NCBI GenBank assembly: GCA_964419545.1
Contig: CAYQQU010000007.1
Location: forward strand, 1-64,000
DNA: 64,000 bases
Reading direction: 5' to 3'
Source: CAYQQU01 sp964419545
Lineage (GTDB): Bacteria > Bacteroidota > Bacteroidia > Chitinophagales > Saprospiraceae
How positions within the stretch are numbered: the stretch's first letter is position 1; each line of letters starts with the position of its first letter. Below, piece by piece: positions 39,242 through 48,742 of this stretch. The position numbers were made by a program, and so were the translations under genes. The notes beneath the pieces were generated by a model, which was not told the origin of the DNA, made no database searches, and was given only the letters and a program-made list of their open reading frames with translations.

Positions 39242-40918
39242 TCACCCTTCTTCTTCATCCGTTCCGAACTTCCTGGCGTGGCCGGCGCCGTTTCCCGGCC
39301 TTTTCGATTGTCCCAGGCGCTCGTAGAAATTTTCCAGTTTGGTCTTTACCTTGTCGGGCTGTATCTCATAGGCGGGCGAGGTGACGCCGTTGCCGGGGAA
39401 CGCTTCGACGTGGACGGTAGAAGTCGGGAAAGCGAAGCGGACGCCCAGGGTGTGAGCAAGTTCGATGACCGCCCGCAGTACTTCGTGGCGGGAACGCAAC
39501 TCCTCCGACCAACTCGGAACGTCAAAGAAGATGTAAAAGAGGATATCCAGCGAATGGGCGTTCAAGTCATTGAGGTGGATCTCGAAATAATCCTTCCGTG
39601 TACGGGGATGGCGGCGCACGATCTCCCGCAGGCCTTCGGTAAACTGGTCGATGAGTTCCGGGGGCGTGTCATAGGTGACCTGCAGCTTGGTGCTGTAGCG
39701 CCGGTATACGCGAAGCCCAAAATTGTCGACCACCATATCCGCGAGTTTGCCGTTGGGGACGTACACCAGGGAGTTGGCGAAAGTACGCACCCGGGTCGAA
39801 CGAAATCCTACCTCTTCCACCGTACCGTCAACCCCCGAAAAGTTGATCCAGTCGCCCACCTGAAACGGGCGATCCAGGAAAATCATCAACGAACCGAAAA
39901 AGTTTTTCAGGGTGTCCTGAGCGGCGAGGGCCAGCGCCAGGCCCCCGATCGAGATACCGGCGATGAGGGTCGTCACGTTTACGTCCAGGACGTATAGTAC
40001 ATGCACCAGGGCCGACACGATAACCACCGCCTGAAGGATGCCTTTCAAGATGGGCATCAGCTGTTCGTCCAGCTTGCTCTCGGTCTGGCGCGTCAGGCGT
40101 TCCGTGTAAATCATGACCACATCGAGCACCCGGAGCAAAATGACGACGATGAGTAAGGTGGAGATGATCCGGATGGTAATGACGGCAAAAGAAGAAGCAG
40201 CCGGGGGGAGCTGCAAGGTAGGCAGCAGAAAAAAAATGAGGCGCAACACGATCAGTACGCTCAGCAGCCGGGCTATCTTCCAGGTCAGCTCCTTGCTGAT
40301 CAGAGAAGGCATAATCCTCGAACGGCTGAGGCGCCGGACGAGTGGGTTGAGCAGCCGGCTGAGAATGAGGTGCACCAGTATCCCCAGGCCGAGGATGACC
40401 ATCAGGCCGATGTATTTCCAGAGCTCCATGCCCAGTATCTCGTTGTGGGCGAAGCGGGGCAGCCAGTTGAGGAGCATGTCGGTGCCGAAAGGATATACCT
40501 GCTTGTGCAATTCCGGAATGGCGCCGACGGTTTCCTGCGAGTAGTACCAGCGGCCGTCGATGCGTTCCAGATACACTCCCGGCAATTCGCGCGGAAAAGG
40601 GGTGAAGATATTCTCTCCGCTCAAGCTGTCGGTGTAAAGGCTGTCTTGCGGGATGCCTTTGAATCGGACGTAAAGCCCTTTGCCGTCGTAAATCTGCTTG
40701 AGCTGCACCGCCAGGCGCTGCGCTCCCTCGCCGGGGGAAAGCCCGTATAGCGTGCGGGCGGCTGCCGCAGCGTCGTAGGTCTCTTTTTGCAAATAATGCA
40801 AATGGACCAGCATGGTGTTGTGGGGGCTTTCCAGCGTAACCGGTACGTCGTCGAACCGCTGCGCAAAAAGACTGCCCGCAACGATCAGGAAAAAGAGGGT
40901 CAGGCGAATCGTTTTCAT
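39242..40918 (-). CDS. MscS-family mechanosensitive channel
   Basis: A 558-residue protein from ATG 40918 (signal peptide 'MKTIRLTLFFLIVAGSLFAQ'); the frame extends to 40948 but the extra residues precede the signal. A periplasmic N-terminal domain (about 20-160) precedes four TM segments (about 175-310). The MscS pore helix and beta domain follow: 'GISIGGLALALAAQDTLKNFFGSLMIFLDRPFQVGDWINF', shown here as the overlapping family block, and 'GTVEEVGFRSTRVRTF'. It opens under hypo-osmotic shock to release solutes. The N-terminal domain is extra compared with E. coli MscS. Confidence 0.93.
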   Translation of the reverse strand: MKTIRLTLFFLIVAGSLFAQRFDDVPVTLESPHNTMLVHLHYLQKETYDAAAAARTLYGLSPGEGAQRLAVQLKQIYDGKGLYVRFKGIPQDSLYTDSLSGENIFTPFPRELPGVYLERIDGRWYYSQETVGAIPELHKQVYPFGTDMLLNWLPRFAHNEILGMELWKYIGLMVILGLGILVHLILSRLLNPLVRRLSRSRIMPSLISKELTWKIARLLSVLIVLRLIFFLLPTLQLPPAASSFAVITIRIISTLLIVVILLRVLDVVMIYTERLTRQTESKLDEQLMPILKGILQAVVIVSALVHVLYVLDVNVTTLIAGISIGGLALALAAQDTLKNFFGSLMIFLDRPFQVGDWINFSGVDGTVEEVGFRSTRVRTFANSLVYVPNGKLADMVVDNFGLRVYRRYSTKLQVTYDTPPELIDQFTEGLREIVRRHPRTRKDYFEIHLNDLNAHSLDILFYIFFDVPSWSEELRSRHEVLRAVIELAHTLGVRFAFPTSTVHVEAFPGNGVTSPAYEIQPDKVKTKLENFYERLGQSKRPGNGAGHARKFGTDEEEG

Positions 40919-41121
40919 CGGTGGCCGTTTTGTTTGTTTATATCGCAAAAGTAAGGACTACCCCCCATTCGCAACAAACCGGCGGCCTTTACTCTCGAAA
41001 AATGTGGAACGCATAGGGCGCAGTGTTGTTAAATTGACAATTTCGCGATACATGCGGTGGGAGCGTAATATTTTCTGTACTTTCGAAGCGTTTTTACAAG
41101 CCAATATCAATTTTCTGACCG

Positions 41122-44064
41122 ATGATTTTCCGAATCTTTTTCTTAGGACTGGTATTCCTGTTGTGCGCCGACTTTTCCGATGCTCAGCTCCTCGATCACG
41201 CTCAGGGGCAGTTGTTGATCAAACTGAAAAAGGGAGAAGACCCCCGCCGCTGGACCCTTGATTTCCAGCGCTTCGAAGGCGCGCCTGCCGAACTCGCCGC
41301 CCGGGAGCGGCTTTCCGAGCACCTGCACATCTGGCTGTATTCCTTCAACTTCCCGGTGGTCAACGAAGAGCGCTTGCTGGCGGCGGTGCGCCGGCACCCC
41401 GCCGTCGAGGTCGCTCAGTTCAACCACTTCCTCGAGTGGCGGACGGAGCCTGACGATCCCGGGTTCGCCCAGCAATGGCAGTACATCAACACCGGACAAA
41501 GCGGAGGGCTGCCCGGCGCGGATATCGATATGGAACTCGCCTGGGACATAACGACCGGCGGGCTGACCGCTGAGGGCGATACGATCGTCGTTTGCGTCAT
41601 CGACGACGGCATCGACCCCGGCCATCAAGACTTTGGTGAAAACTTGTGGATCAACTATGCCGAGATCCCCAATAACGGCGTCGATGATGACGGCAACGGC
41701 TTCATCGACGACTACCGGGGGTGGAATACCGTCCAGGACAATGACAATATTTTTGCTGACGGTGGACACGGCACCCCGGTTGCGGGCATCGTCGGCGCCC
41801 GCGGCAATAACGGCATCGGCGTGGCCGGGGTCAGCTGGCACGTCAAAGTAATGGTGGTGCTGAACAGCGGCCTCTCCGAAGCCCAGGTGATCGAGGCCTA
41901 TTCTTACCCGCTCAACAGCCGGATCATGTACAACGAATCCGGCGGCGAGGAAGGCGCTTTCGTGGTGGCCACCAACGCTTCCTGGGGGATCAACTTCGGC
42001 CAGCCGGACGACGCCCCCTTATGGTGCGCCTTCTACGATACGTTGGGCGTACACGGCATCATCAGTTGCGGCGCGACCATCAACGGCAATGTCGACGTCG
42101 ATGCGCAGGGCGATCTCCCGACGGGTTGCGCCAGCGATTACCTGATCTCGGTTACCAACATGAACCATCAGGACATAAAAGTGAATCAGGCCGGCTACGG
42201 CCTCACTACGGTCGATCTCGGTGCTTTCGGTCAGGGTACCTGGACGACGGCTCTCGGGGATAACTATGGCGGTTTCGGGGGCACCTCCGGCGCGACGCCC
42301 CACGTGGCGGGCACGGTGGGCTTGCTCTATTCGGCCCCCTGCCCCAGCTTTATAGCGTTGGCTAAAGCGCTTCCCGGAGAAGCCGCCCTGCTGGCCAAAC
42401 AATACATCATGGACGGGGTCGATCCCAATGAGTCTTTGGAAGGCATCACCGTTACGGGCGGCCGGCTGAACGTGCACAACAGCCTGCAGTTGCTCATGGC
42501 GAATTGCGGGCCTTGTCCGCCGCCGGCCGGGTTGCGCGCGGAGGCCGTCTCCGATACCAGCGCCGTGCTTTCCTGGGTACTGACGGACAGTGTCAATTTC
42601 GTGGATCTGCGCTGGCGTCCGGTGGGGGACACCCTGTGGGCGGAGGCGCCGGCCGCGGAGAGCCCCTTTGCACTCGACAGCCTGACGGCCTGTACCGAAT
42701 ACGAGTTTGAGCTCAAAGCTTTTTGCAACGCCGACACCCTCGATTTCGGTCCTGGCGAGCGCTTCAAAACAGAAGGTTGCTGCGAATTGCCGGCCGAATT
42801 TACCCTCGGCTATCTGGACGACAGCACCGCTGCTTTCTCCTGGACGGAGGTGCTGGCGGCCGACGGCTTCGCCTTGCGCATTCGCGAGCTTGGCGCCGAA
42901 ACCTGGGATACCCTCGCCGTCGACGGCCAGTCGACAACCTCTACCTTTGAAGGCCTGGCCGGCTGCACGGAATACGAAGTGGAAATCCGTACCAAGTGCG
43001 CCAGTGACAGCCTTGTTTTTGGCAACGGCTTGATCTTTAGAACGAAAGGATGCGGTCCGTGCCGTGACCGGGAATATTGCATACCGGACGGCCTGAGCAC
43101 GGAAGAAGAATGGATCGACAGCGTCAGTATCTTCACGTTGCAGTGGGCTTCCGGTTCGAATGAAGGATACGGCGATTTTTCGGACATGCCCGAACTGGTG
43201 CTCGAAGCCGGGTTATCCTATCCGGTCACCCTTACGCCGGGCTATAGCGATTTTCAATGGACGGAATACTTCGTCATCTACATAGACCTCGACCAGGACG
43301 GCGATTTCGGGATCGATGAGATCGTCTTTGACCCCGGCGCCGCGGTGACCGGGCCGGTATCCGGCAGTTTACAGATCCCCTTTGACGCTCCGCTCGGCGG
43401 CACGCGCCTGCGGGTGGTGATGCAGTACGAAAACGTAACGGGTAATTGCACCTTCCCTTCCGGTTCTTTCGGAGAAGTGGAAGACTACTGTGTCCAAATC
43501 GTTGAGCCCACCACTTGTCCGCCCGCAGTTAACCTGGATACCGTATTCGTAGCCCAAACGATGGCGCGCCTCGAATGGGAGCATCCGGGAGGCGCTTCCA
43601 GTTACCGGATCGCCTACCGGGGAGAAAATGATCCGGAATGGGATACCCTGGAAGTGGCCGGGAATAATATCTGGTTGATGAATCTGACTACCTGTACGGA
43701 GTACGTCGCCGAAGTGATCGCCGTTTGTCCGTTCGGGGCAAGTGAAAATGTGGCCGGGCCCATTCTCTTTGAAACGGCCTGCCCGCCCAGTTCCACCCGA
43801 GCACTGCCCATCGGCGTTCGTTTCGATACTTATCCCAATCCTTTTCACGAATCCCTGCAGGTCGTTCTGGAAGTGCCGGAGCGATATCGTGCGGTCCGCT
43901 TGGATCTGATCGACGCACACGGACGGGTAGTGGAACAACGGAACGTAGCGCCTGCCGCGGGTGTCGTCAGTTGGTCGGGCGAAGCCCTGCCCGCCGGCTT
44001 GTACTTTCTCCGGTTACATCTGGATGGGCGGATGACGGCTGTGCGACGGATCGTCAAGCTTTGA
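41122..44064 (+). CDS. Secreted S8 subtilisin-like serine protease with FnIII, GEVED and T9SS sorting domains
   Basis: A 980-residue exported protease. Signal peptide 1-21; pro-region to about 110; S8 catalytic domain about 120-450 with Asp in 'VCVIDDGIDPGH', His in 'ADGGHGTPVAG' and Ser in 'GGTSGATPHVAGTVG'. Two fibronectin III domains follow (about 465-635, 'TACTEYEFELKAFC'), then a GEVED domain (about 650-795, 'YIDLDQDGDFGIDE' and 'GEVEDYC'), another FnIII (about 797-890), and a C-terminal type A sorting domain ('YPNPFHESLQVVL…LPAGLYFLRL'). It should be exported by the type IX system and degrade extracellular protein. Divergent from the mscS-like gene. Confidence 0.95.
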   Translation: MIFRIFFLGLVFLLCADFSDAQLLDHAQGQLLIKLKKGEDPRRWTLDFQRFEGAPAELAARERLSEHLHIWLYSFNFPVVNEERLLAAVRRHPAVEVAQFNHFLEWRTEPDDPGFAQQWQYINTGQSGGLPGADIDMELAWDITTGGLTAEGDTIVVCVIDDGIDPGHQDFGENLWINYAEIPNNGVDDDGNGFIDDYRGWNTVQDNDNIFADGGHGTPVAGIVGARGNNGIGVAGVSWHVKVMVVLNSGLSEAQVIEAYSYPLNSRIMYNESGGEEGAFVVATNASWGINFGQPDDAPLWCAFYDTLGVHGIISCGATINGNVDVDAQGDLPTGCASDYLISVTNMNHQDIKVNQAGYGLTTVDLGAFGQGTWTTALGDNYGGFGGTSGATPHVAGTVGLLYSAPCPSFIALAKALPGEAALLAKQYIMDGVDPNESLEGITVTGGRLNVHNSLQLLMANCGPCPPPAGLRAEAVSDTSAVLSWVLTDSVNFVDLRWRPVGDTLWAEAPAAESPFALDSLTACTEYEFELKAFCNADTLDFGPGERFKTEGCCELPAEFTLGYLDDSTAAFSWTEVLAADGFALRIRELGAETWDTLAVDGQSTTSTFEGLAGCTEYEVEIRTKCASDSLVFGNGLIFRTKGCGPCRDREYCIPDGLSTEEEWIDSVSIFTLQWASGSNEGYGDFSDMPELVLEAGLSYPVTLTPGYSDFQWTEYFVIYIDLDQDGDFGIDEIVFDPGAAVTGPVSGSLQIPFDAPLGGTRLRVVMQYENVTGNCTFPSGSFGEVEDYCVQIVEPTTCPPAVNLDTVFVAQTMARLEWEHPGGASSYRIAYRGENDPEWDTLEVAGNNIWLMNLTTCTEYVAEVIAVCPFGASENVAGPILFETACPPSSTRALPIGVRFDTYPNPFHESLQVVLEVPERYRAVRLDLIDAHGRVVEQRNVAPAAGVVSWSGEALPAGLYFLRLHLDGRMTAVRRIVKL

Positions 44065-44080
44065 AGCCTTTAACCCGGTA

Positions 44081-44116
44081 AAAAAATAAAGCAGCCGCAC
44101 CGTTCGGTGGGCTGCT
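44081..44116. terminator. Terminator hairpin after the S8 protease gene
   Basis: AGCAGCC-G-CACC (44090-44101) pairs with GGTG-GGCTGCT (44106-44116). The better T-tract (TTTATTTTTT) is on the minus strand, so it also ends leftward transcription from the response-regulator side. Confidence 0.75.
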
Positions 44117-44481
44117 TCCTACTCCATTTGGTTCCCCGGGCTATGCGAGGGCGAAAAAGTTGATCTATACGTATATAGATCACCGGTCATCTGAGCGTTA
44201 TCGGCTCTCCGGGAGGGCGGCGCGATTCGATCGAAGCGAATTCGATCCACACCGGCAAGATTGTTTTTTTAAAAAGGCTTTTGTTTCTTAGGTCGTTGCT
44301 TATTTTCCGGAATATGAGGCTGGTAGGTGGGGTCAATACTTTTTGGGGAGAAATGCTTACTACCCTACAAAAATGAGGAATATTCCCTTTAAGGGCAAAT
44401 TTTCCGGATTTATTATAGAAAGAAAATCTGTATAACTGGCTTTATTTAGTGAAAACATCCGGTATCCGGATATTTTATCGA
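44117..44481. other. 365-bp intergenic interval with hairpins, no gene seen
   Basis: It contains a 9-bp inverted repeat TGATCTATA-CGTA-TATAGATCA (44160-44181), an ATTCGATCG/CGAATTCGAT-type inverted segment near 44225-44250, and ATCCGG-TAT-CCGGAT (44457-44471) just past the response-regulator stop, the last a possible weak terminator. No ORF or tRNA was found. Minus-strand transcription would reach the hairpin at 44081-44116. Confidence 0.5.
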
Positions 44482-45168
44482 TCAAAGGTCTTCATCATAT
44501 GGGTTGCAAAGCGCGTACCAGTAGCCGATGGCGCAGAAGTTTCTCAGTCCGTATTCTCTTAGTTTGTGTTTGATGGCGGTTTTGTAGCGTTCGACGGTCT
44601 CGACTTGCAGCGGCTTATCGTCCAGTTGTGTCATTACGAGAGCGATCTCCTGGTTCGTTAAGCCACTCGCCATGCAGCGCAGCACCTGGCGCTCGCGCGG
44701 GGTCAGCGTCAGGAATCCTTCTTTTTTTCTATCCCGATCAGTCTTTTCTTCATCGGCATTTTCCCGGCCATCCTGCGGGGGCGGATTGCCGTTCTGATGG
44801 CAATAGAGGATCGCCTCGCAGATTTCTCTCAGTCCTTTCCGTTTGGGAATGCAGCCGGCAGCTCCCCAATTGATGAGGGTTTTGATAAATTCCGGCTCGT
44901 CGCGACCGGAAAAGATAATGATTTTCAGTTTAGGGAAGAGATGTCGGTTTGTATTGACGAAGGCGATGAGCTCAGGCCGGTCATCCGTGAGGATGTCGAG
45001 CAGGAGGACGTCTACCTTATTTTTGTGCAAAAGGCGGTTTAACGTCCTCAGGTTATCAGCCTGACCGACGAATGCCAATCGGGGGTGTCTCTGTAATTCT
45101 TTTGCGAGCAAATCGCAGATCACCTTGTGGTCGTCGGCGACTAAGACCTGAATTTCGCGCCCCTCCAT
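44482..45168 (-). CDS. NarL/LuxR-type response regulator
   Basis: A 228-residue two-component regulator. The receiver domain (about 6-125) has the acidic pair in 'VLVADDHKVI', the phospho-acceptor Asp in 'VDVLLLDILTDD', the switch Ser in 'IIIFSGRDE' and the Lys in 'CIPKRKG'. A charged linker (about 130-150) leads to a LuxR/GerE helix-turn-helix ('LTPRERQVLRCMASGLTNQEIA', 'ETVERYKTAIKHKLREYG'). It lies 14 nt downstream of the histidine kinase gene and should be its partner. Target genes are unknown. Confidence 0.93.
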   Translation of the reverse strand: MEGREIQVLVADDHKVICDLLAKELQRHPRLAFVGQADNLRTLNRLLHKNKVDVLLLDILTDDRPELIAFVNTNRHLFPKLKIIIFSGRDEPEFIKTLINWGAAGCIPKRKGLREICEAILYCHQNGNPPPQDGRENADEEKTDRDRKKEGFLTLTPRERQVLRCMASGLTNQEIALVMTQLDDKPLQVETVERYKTAIKHKLREYGLRNFCAIGYWYALCNPYDEDL

Positions 45169-45182
45169 TTTGAAGTATACAT

Positions 45183-47135
45183 TTAATTATTTCCCATAAG
45201 CGGAAGTATTACGCTGATGGCGGTTCCGGCATTCGGAGCGCTTCGGATATCGTATGTACCCTGCCAGTCTTTCACGCGCGCTCTGACGTAGCGGAATCCG
45301 TTGCCTTCCTTTTCCACCAGTTGCCCTGTGTCAAAACCTTTTCCGTCATCAGCTATCCGCAGTTGGATATATCCCTCTTTTTCGCAGAGGTCGATCGCAA
45401 TGCGTTGCGCATCGGCGTGCAACAGGGCGTTGGCGAGCAAGGTATACGCCATGTTCTTAATATCTTCTCCCATCTCCGGCGAAACCACTTTAGGAAGTTG
45501 CCCCAGATTGAGGTGGAGGTCGATATTCCTGCTTTTCTGTACGACGCGGCAGAATTCTTCTATGTCTCTGATCCAGCTGTCCTTCGGGTGGGACAGTTCT
45601 CTGTCTAGCGTTCGTACTTCATCGTATGCTTTGGTCAGCATTTCGAGTACGCGCTCCAGGTCATTTTTTTCCAGTGCGCGCGACTCGAAGGCATTGATGC
45701 TTTCTTCCTGCATCCAGCGGGTGGCGACCAGTTGACTGCTGACGCTGTCGTGCAGCAATTTGCTGATGCGGGTCCGCTCTTGTCGGATCCCGCTGAGCTG
45801 AGCGCTTTGGGTCTTGATCTGGGCATTGGCGATCAGGTTTTCAATTTCCCGCTGGTGCTTCAACCCCTGGTACTGCATCGTGGCCAGGTGAACCTCCTGG
45901 CGCTTGCGGGCGTTGTAGCGCGCTACCCGGGCGATGTAGCCGACCAGGATGACGGCGAGCAGCAGCGCGCCGGCCAGGGCGCTCAGGAAGTAGTTCCAAT
46001 TAGCTTGTTCCTGGCGTTCGGCGCGGGCAACGGCGAGCTCCCTACTCAGCAGTTCGGTTTTGAAATTTTCGCTGGCTGCCGCTACTTGTTCCCGGTAAAC
46101 CTCGCGCTCCAGCCGGAGCAGCTCCCTCAGATAGTTTTCTGCTTCCTGGTGGCGGCCCATCCCGGAATAAACATCCGCGTACTGCTCGTAGATAAAGATG
46201 GAGTCCCGTTTACCGCCGAGTTTCCCCAACGCCTGCTCGGCCTGCTGAATCAGCGAGAGCGCCTGGGGGTATTGATCCTGGTAATAAGCCAGGAGGCTCA
46301 GATTACAATACGCATCGAAAATCAGCAGCGACGCATCGAGCGTCCGGGCCAGCTCCAGGCTGCGTCGGTAGTAGGTCTCCGCCTGCTGCAGGCTGTCGAC
46401 GTCGTAGTGGACGGCTCCCAGCAGGTTGTAGGCCATTGCCAGCCGGCGCAGCGAGCCGCTATGCCGGAATAGCCGGACGGCGGTAGCGAGGTGCCGCCGG
46501 GCCTGCTCCATGCTGTCCAGGTGGTAAAAGACCTGGCCGAGGCCATAGTGGGCGGTTCCCCACTGTACGGTATCCGGCAATGCCTCGAAAACGGCGATGG
46601 CTTCGTGCAGGGGCCCTTTGGCGGAATCGAGCTGATCGGCGCTGCGGCGCAGATTGCCCAGGATCATCAGGGCGTTGCCGTAATGCCGGCGCGCGTCATC
46701 CCGTCCGCGCAAAATGTAGATTGCGCGGAGCGCATAGTAAATACCGTTTTCCAGATCGGCGCTTTCGCGATCTTTGGTGATGGCGATTTCTCGGCAGACT
46801 ACCGCCACCCGCAGGCTGTCGCCGGCGCTTTCCCAGTACTTCAGGGCGTTTTCCAGGTTGAGGTAAGCAGCAACCCATTCGCTTTGCCTTCGCAAAGCAA
46901 TCCCTTTGACCTCCCGGCTCTCGGCGAGCGCCAGGGGTCGGTTAAGAGTATTCGCCAGCGTCTCCGCCTTTTCGGCTAGACGCAGCGCTTTTGGATCATC
47001 ACGGCTCTCCAGCGCTTGTTTGGCCTCAGAGATTAATGATTCGAGGTCATCGGTTGCTCCGAAAACCAGCGTTTGGCCTGCCGTGAATAATAGGGTCAGA
47101 GAGAGGGCGAAAAAAAATTGGCGTTCCATTATCAT
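45183..47135 (-). CDS. TPR-containing sensor histidine kinase (HPK7/NarX-like)
   Basis: A 650-residue sensor. Signal peptide or TM at the N-terminus (ATG 47135, or 47129 for MERQ), periplasmic TPR repeats (about 40-370: 'YGLGQVFYHLDSMEQARRHLATAV', 'YNLLGAVHYDVDSLQQAETYYRRSL'), one TM helix at about 385-410, a coiled-coil and the HisKA_3-like phosphotransfer helix 'RISKLLHDSVSSQL' with the acceptor His. The HATPase domain follows with 'NALLHADAQ' (N box) and 'LRIADDGKGFDTGQL' (G1). TPR sensors of this type probably sense protein or peptide ligands. Operon with the response regulator downstream. Confidence 0.93.
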   Translation of the reverse strand: MIMERQFFFALSLTLLFTAGQTLVFGATDDLESLISEAKQALESRDDPKALRLAEKAETLANTLNRPLALAESREVKGIALRRQSEWVAAYLNLENALKYWESAGDSLRVAVVCREIAITKDRESADLENGIYYALRAIYILRGRDDARRHYGNALMILGNLRRSADQLDSAKGPLHEAIAVFEALPDTVQWGTAHYGLGQVFYHLDSMEQARRHLATAVRLFRHSGSLRRLAMAYNLLGAVHYDVDSLQQAETYYRRSLELARTLDASLLIFDAYCNLSLLAYYQDQYPQALSLIQQAEQALGKLGGKRDSIFIYEQYADVYSGMGRHQEAENYLRELLRLEREVYREQVAAASENFKTELLSRELAVARAERQEQANWNYFLSALAGALLLAVILVGYIARVARYNARKRQEVHLATMQYQGLKHQREIENLIANAQIKTQSAQLSGIRQERTRISKLLHDSVSSQLVATRWMQEESINAFESRALEKNDLERVLEMLTKAYDEVRTLDRELSHPKDSWIRDIEEFCRVVQKSRNIDLHLNLGQLPKVVSPEMGEDIKNMAYTLLANALLHADAQRIAIDLCEKEGYIQLRIADDGKGFDTGQLVEKEGNGFRYVRARVKDWQGTYDIRSAPNAGTAISVILPLMGNN

Positions 47136-47416
47136 TGAGGCCTTTTGATTTTTCGGGGTTAAGGGATTGGTTTCTCAGGGTATATCGCTGCTTTCGCGAG
47201 CCGGCCTGCAAAAAAATTATGAACGCGTAGCTATTTGGAACGATTGGTTCTGCCTGGCTTTCGACCCGTAGCCCTGCTACGAGGCGAATCCGGCAGAACG
47301 CGAATGCTGGTTTTTTCAAAAGCACTATCTCCCAACCAACTCTCGCCGGTTTCACCGCGCGGGTATCTACTTCCGTATCAACGCAAGAGTAGGGTAAAGC
47401 CTTTTACAAGACCCCA

Positions 47417-48277
47417 TCAGTGCATATTGCGCGTTTTCGCTTTTTTCTTCTTCTTGTCCGAACTGAGTCCCCTCGGAGTGGCGCCGTTTCCTTCACCGCT
47501 GGCGCCTTCTCCGCTATGCTCCATTTCGAAGAGCAGCTCGTTTCTCTTTAATGCCGTCTCATTTAAAAACGTTTCGGCCTCGTTGACCGTATCGAAGAAG
47601 ACGGTCATTGCCAGGTAGTTGCCTTCAACTTCTCCGGTTTCGGCATATTCGGCGGCGTGGGTATTGAACGCAGCAGGGTCAAAAAACGGGGCAAACGATC
47701 CGGTGGCGGTTCCGGGGGAGGCCGGCGCCAGCGCGACCAGGGTCTCCAGAATGCCGTTGTCGGGGGTCGTTACATTCAGCACGTCTTTTGAAGGGGCCAG
47801 TGTGCAGCCGTCGGGCGCCAGCAAGAAAAACGGAGTATAGCTCACCTTCCCGTTGGGTTTTTCCAAATACACGTACGGGCAGTTGTAAGCGATCTCGTCG
47901 TTGATCACCTTGGCCGGCAGGCCTGCTTGCTCCCGGTCGGCGTCGGCGTAGATCATCAGCGTTGCGAACTCGCCTTCGAGAGCCTGATTATCGCCCGTCA
48001 CCGTTACGGTCACCTTCAGGCGGTAAGTGGCGGGATCGACGCCCGCACCCGGATCGAGGAGGATCATCTTTTGTTCGAACGCTTGCGGGTCGCCGGTCTT
48101 TTTCGCGACCTGGACGTCGACCAAAGTGCCTTCTGCCTGGTGCTGCGGCGTTCCCCAGCTGCTGACCGAATAGTCGGCCGGCGTGCGCAGAGCGATAAAT
48201 AGGCGATAATCGGTTTCGCCGTCTACTTTCACCAAATAAAGATAAGGGGCATTGTCCTGAAATACCTTTGATCTCAT
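47417..48277 (-). CDS. Hypothetical protein with an internal duplication
   Basis: A 286-residue protein, not recognised. Two copies of a similar beta-rich module can be seen: 'APYLYLVKVDGETDYRLFIAL' near residue 10 and 'CPYVYLEKPNGKVSYTPFFLL' near 131. Each is followed by a ~100-residue stretch with a Thr/Val-rich strand set. The C-terminus is low-complexity and basic (Gly/Glu then KKKKKAKTR). There is no signal peptide or TM. It lies 281 nt upstream (genomically left-to-right: after) of the kinase gene on the same strand, with no link evident. Confidence 0.65.
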   Translation of the reverse strand: MRSKVFQDNAPYLYLVKVDGETDYRLFIALRTPADYSVSSWGTPQHQAEGTLVDVQVAKKTGDPQAFEQKMILLDPGAGVDPATYRLKVTVTVTGDNQALEGEFATLMIYADADREQAGLPAKVINDEIAYNCPYVYLEKPNGKVSYTPFFLLAPDGCTLAPSKDVLNVTTPDNGILETLVALAPASPGTATGSFAPFFDPAAFNTHAAEYAETGEVEGNYLAMTVFFDTVNEAETFLNETALKRNELLFEMEHSGEGASGEGNGATPRGLSSDKKKKKAKTRNMH

Positions 48278-48442
48278 AGTGTTGTATTTTGACTATCGGA
48301 ATGGTGCTTACGCCATCCAAACAGCCTATTAGGGGTAGAACTGTGGATGTCTTTTAAACTAAAAGGTATTGCTATTTACAGGTAAAATTGGCAAAAACCG
48401 GAGAAATCAATCCCCCGGTTTCCGGATGATCGGCCGATTTAA

Positions 48443-48586
48443 AGCATGTTTGGGGCGGGTTCGTTATGAAAATCAACAGGTTAATTAAAAGATAAAATGT
48501 GAGTTTACCGGGGTAAATGAGCATTTTATCTTGACGACAGGTTCCTAACCTGTTGATTTACAATAGAAGCAAGCTCCAAACATGCT
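48443..48586. repeat. 144-bp nested-palindrome dispersed repeat, copy 2
   Basis: Same order of nested inverted segments as the copy at 5373-5516, with only a few substitutions (for example TTAATTAAAA for TTAACTAAAA). It lies in the 465-bp divergent region between the hypothetical gene at 47417 and the glucosaminidase gene; the AT-rich rest of that region probably holds the promoters. Confidence 0.9.
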
Positions 48587-48742
48587 CGTATCCGGATTAC
48601 CCGTAGTTTTTGTCGTTTGCGCAGCGGACAGACCGGAACAGATAAAAAAGGGCAAACTGATATAAAAATTATTGTTTTTTATTTGGATTTTAAAAACAAA
48701 TAGTTTTAATTTGTGGTGTCCCCTTATCCTAACTAGCAAAAA

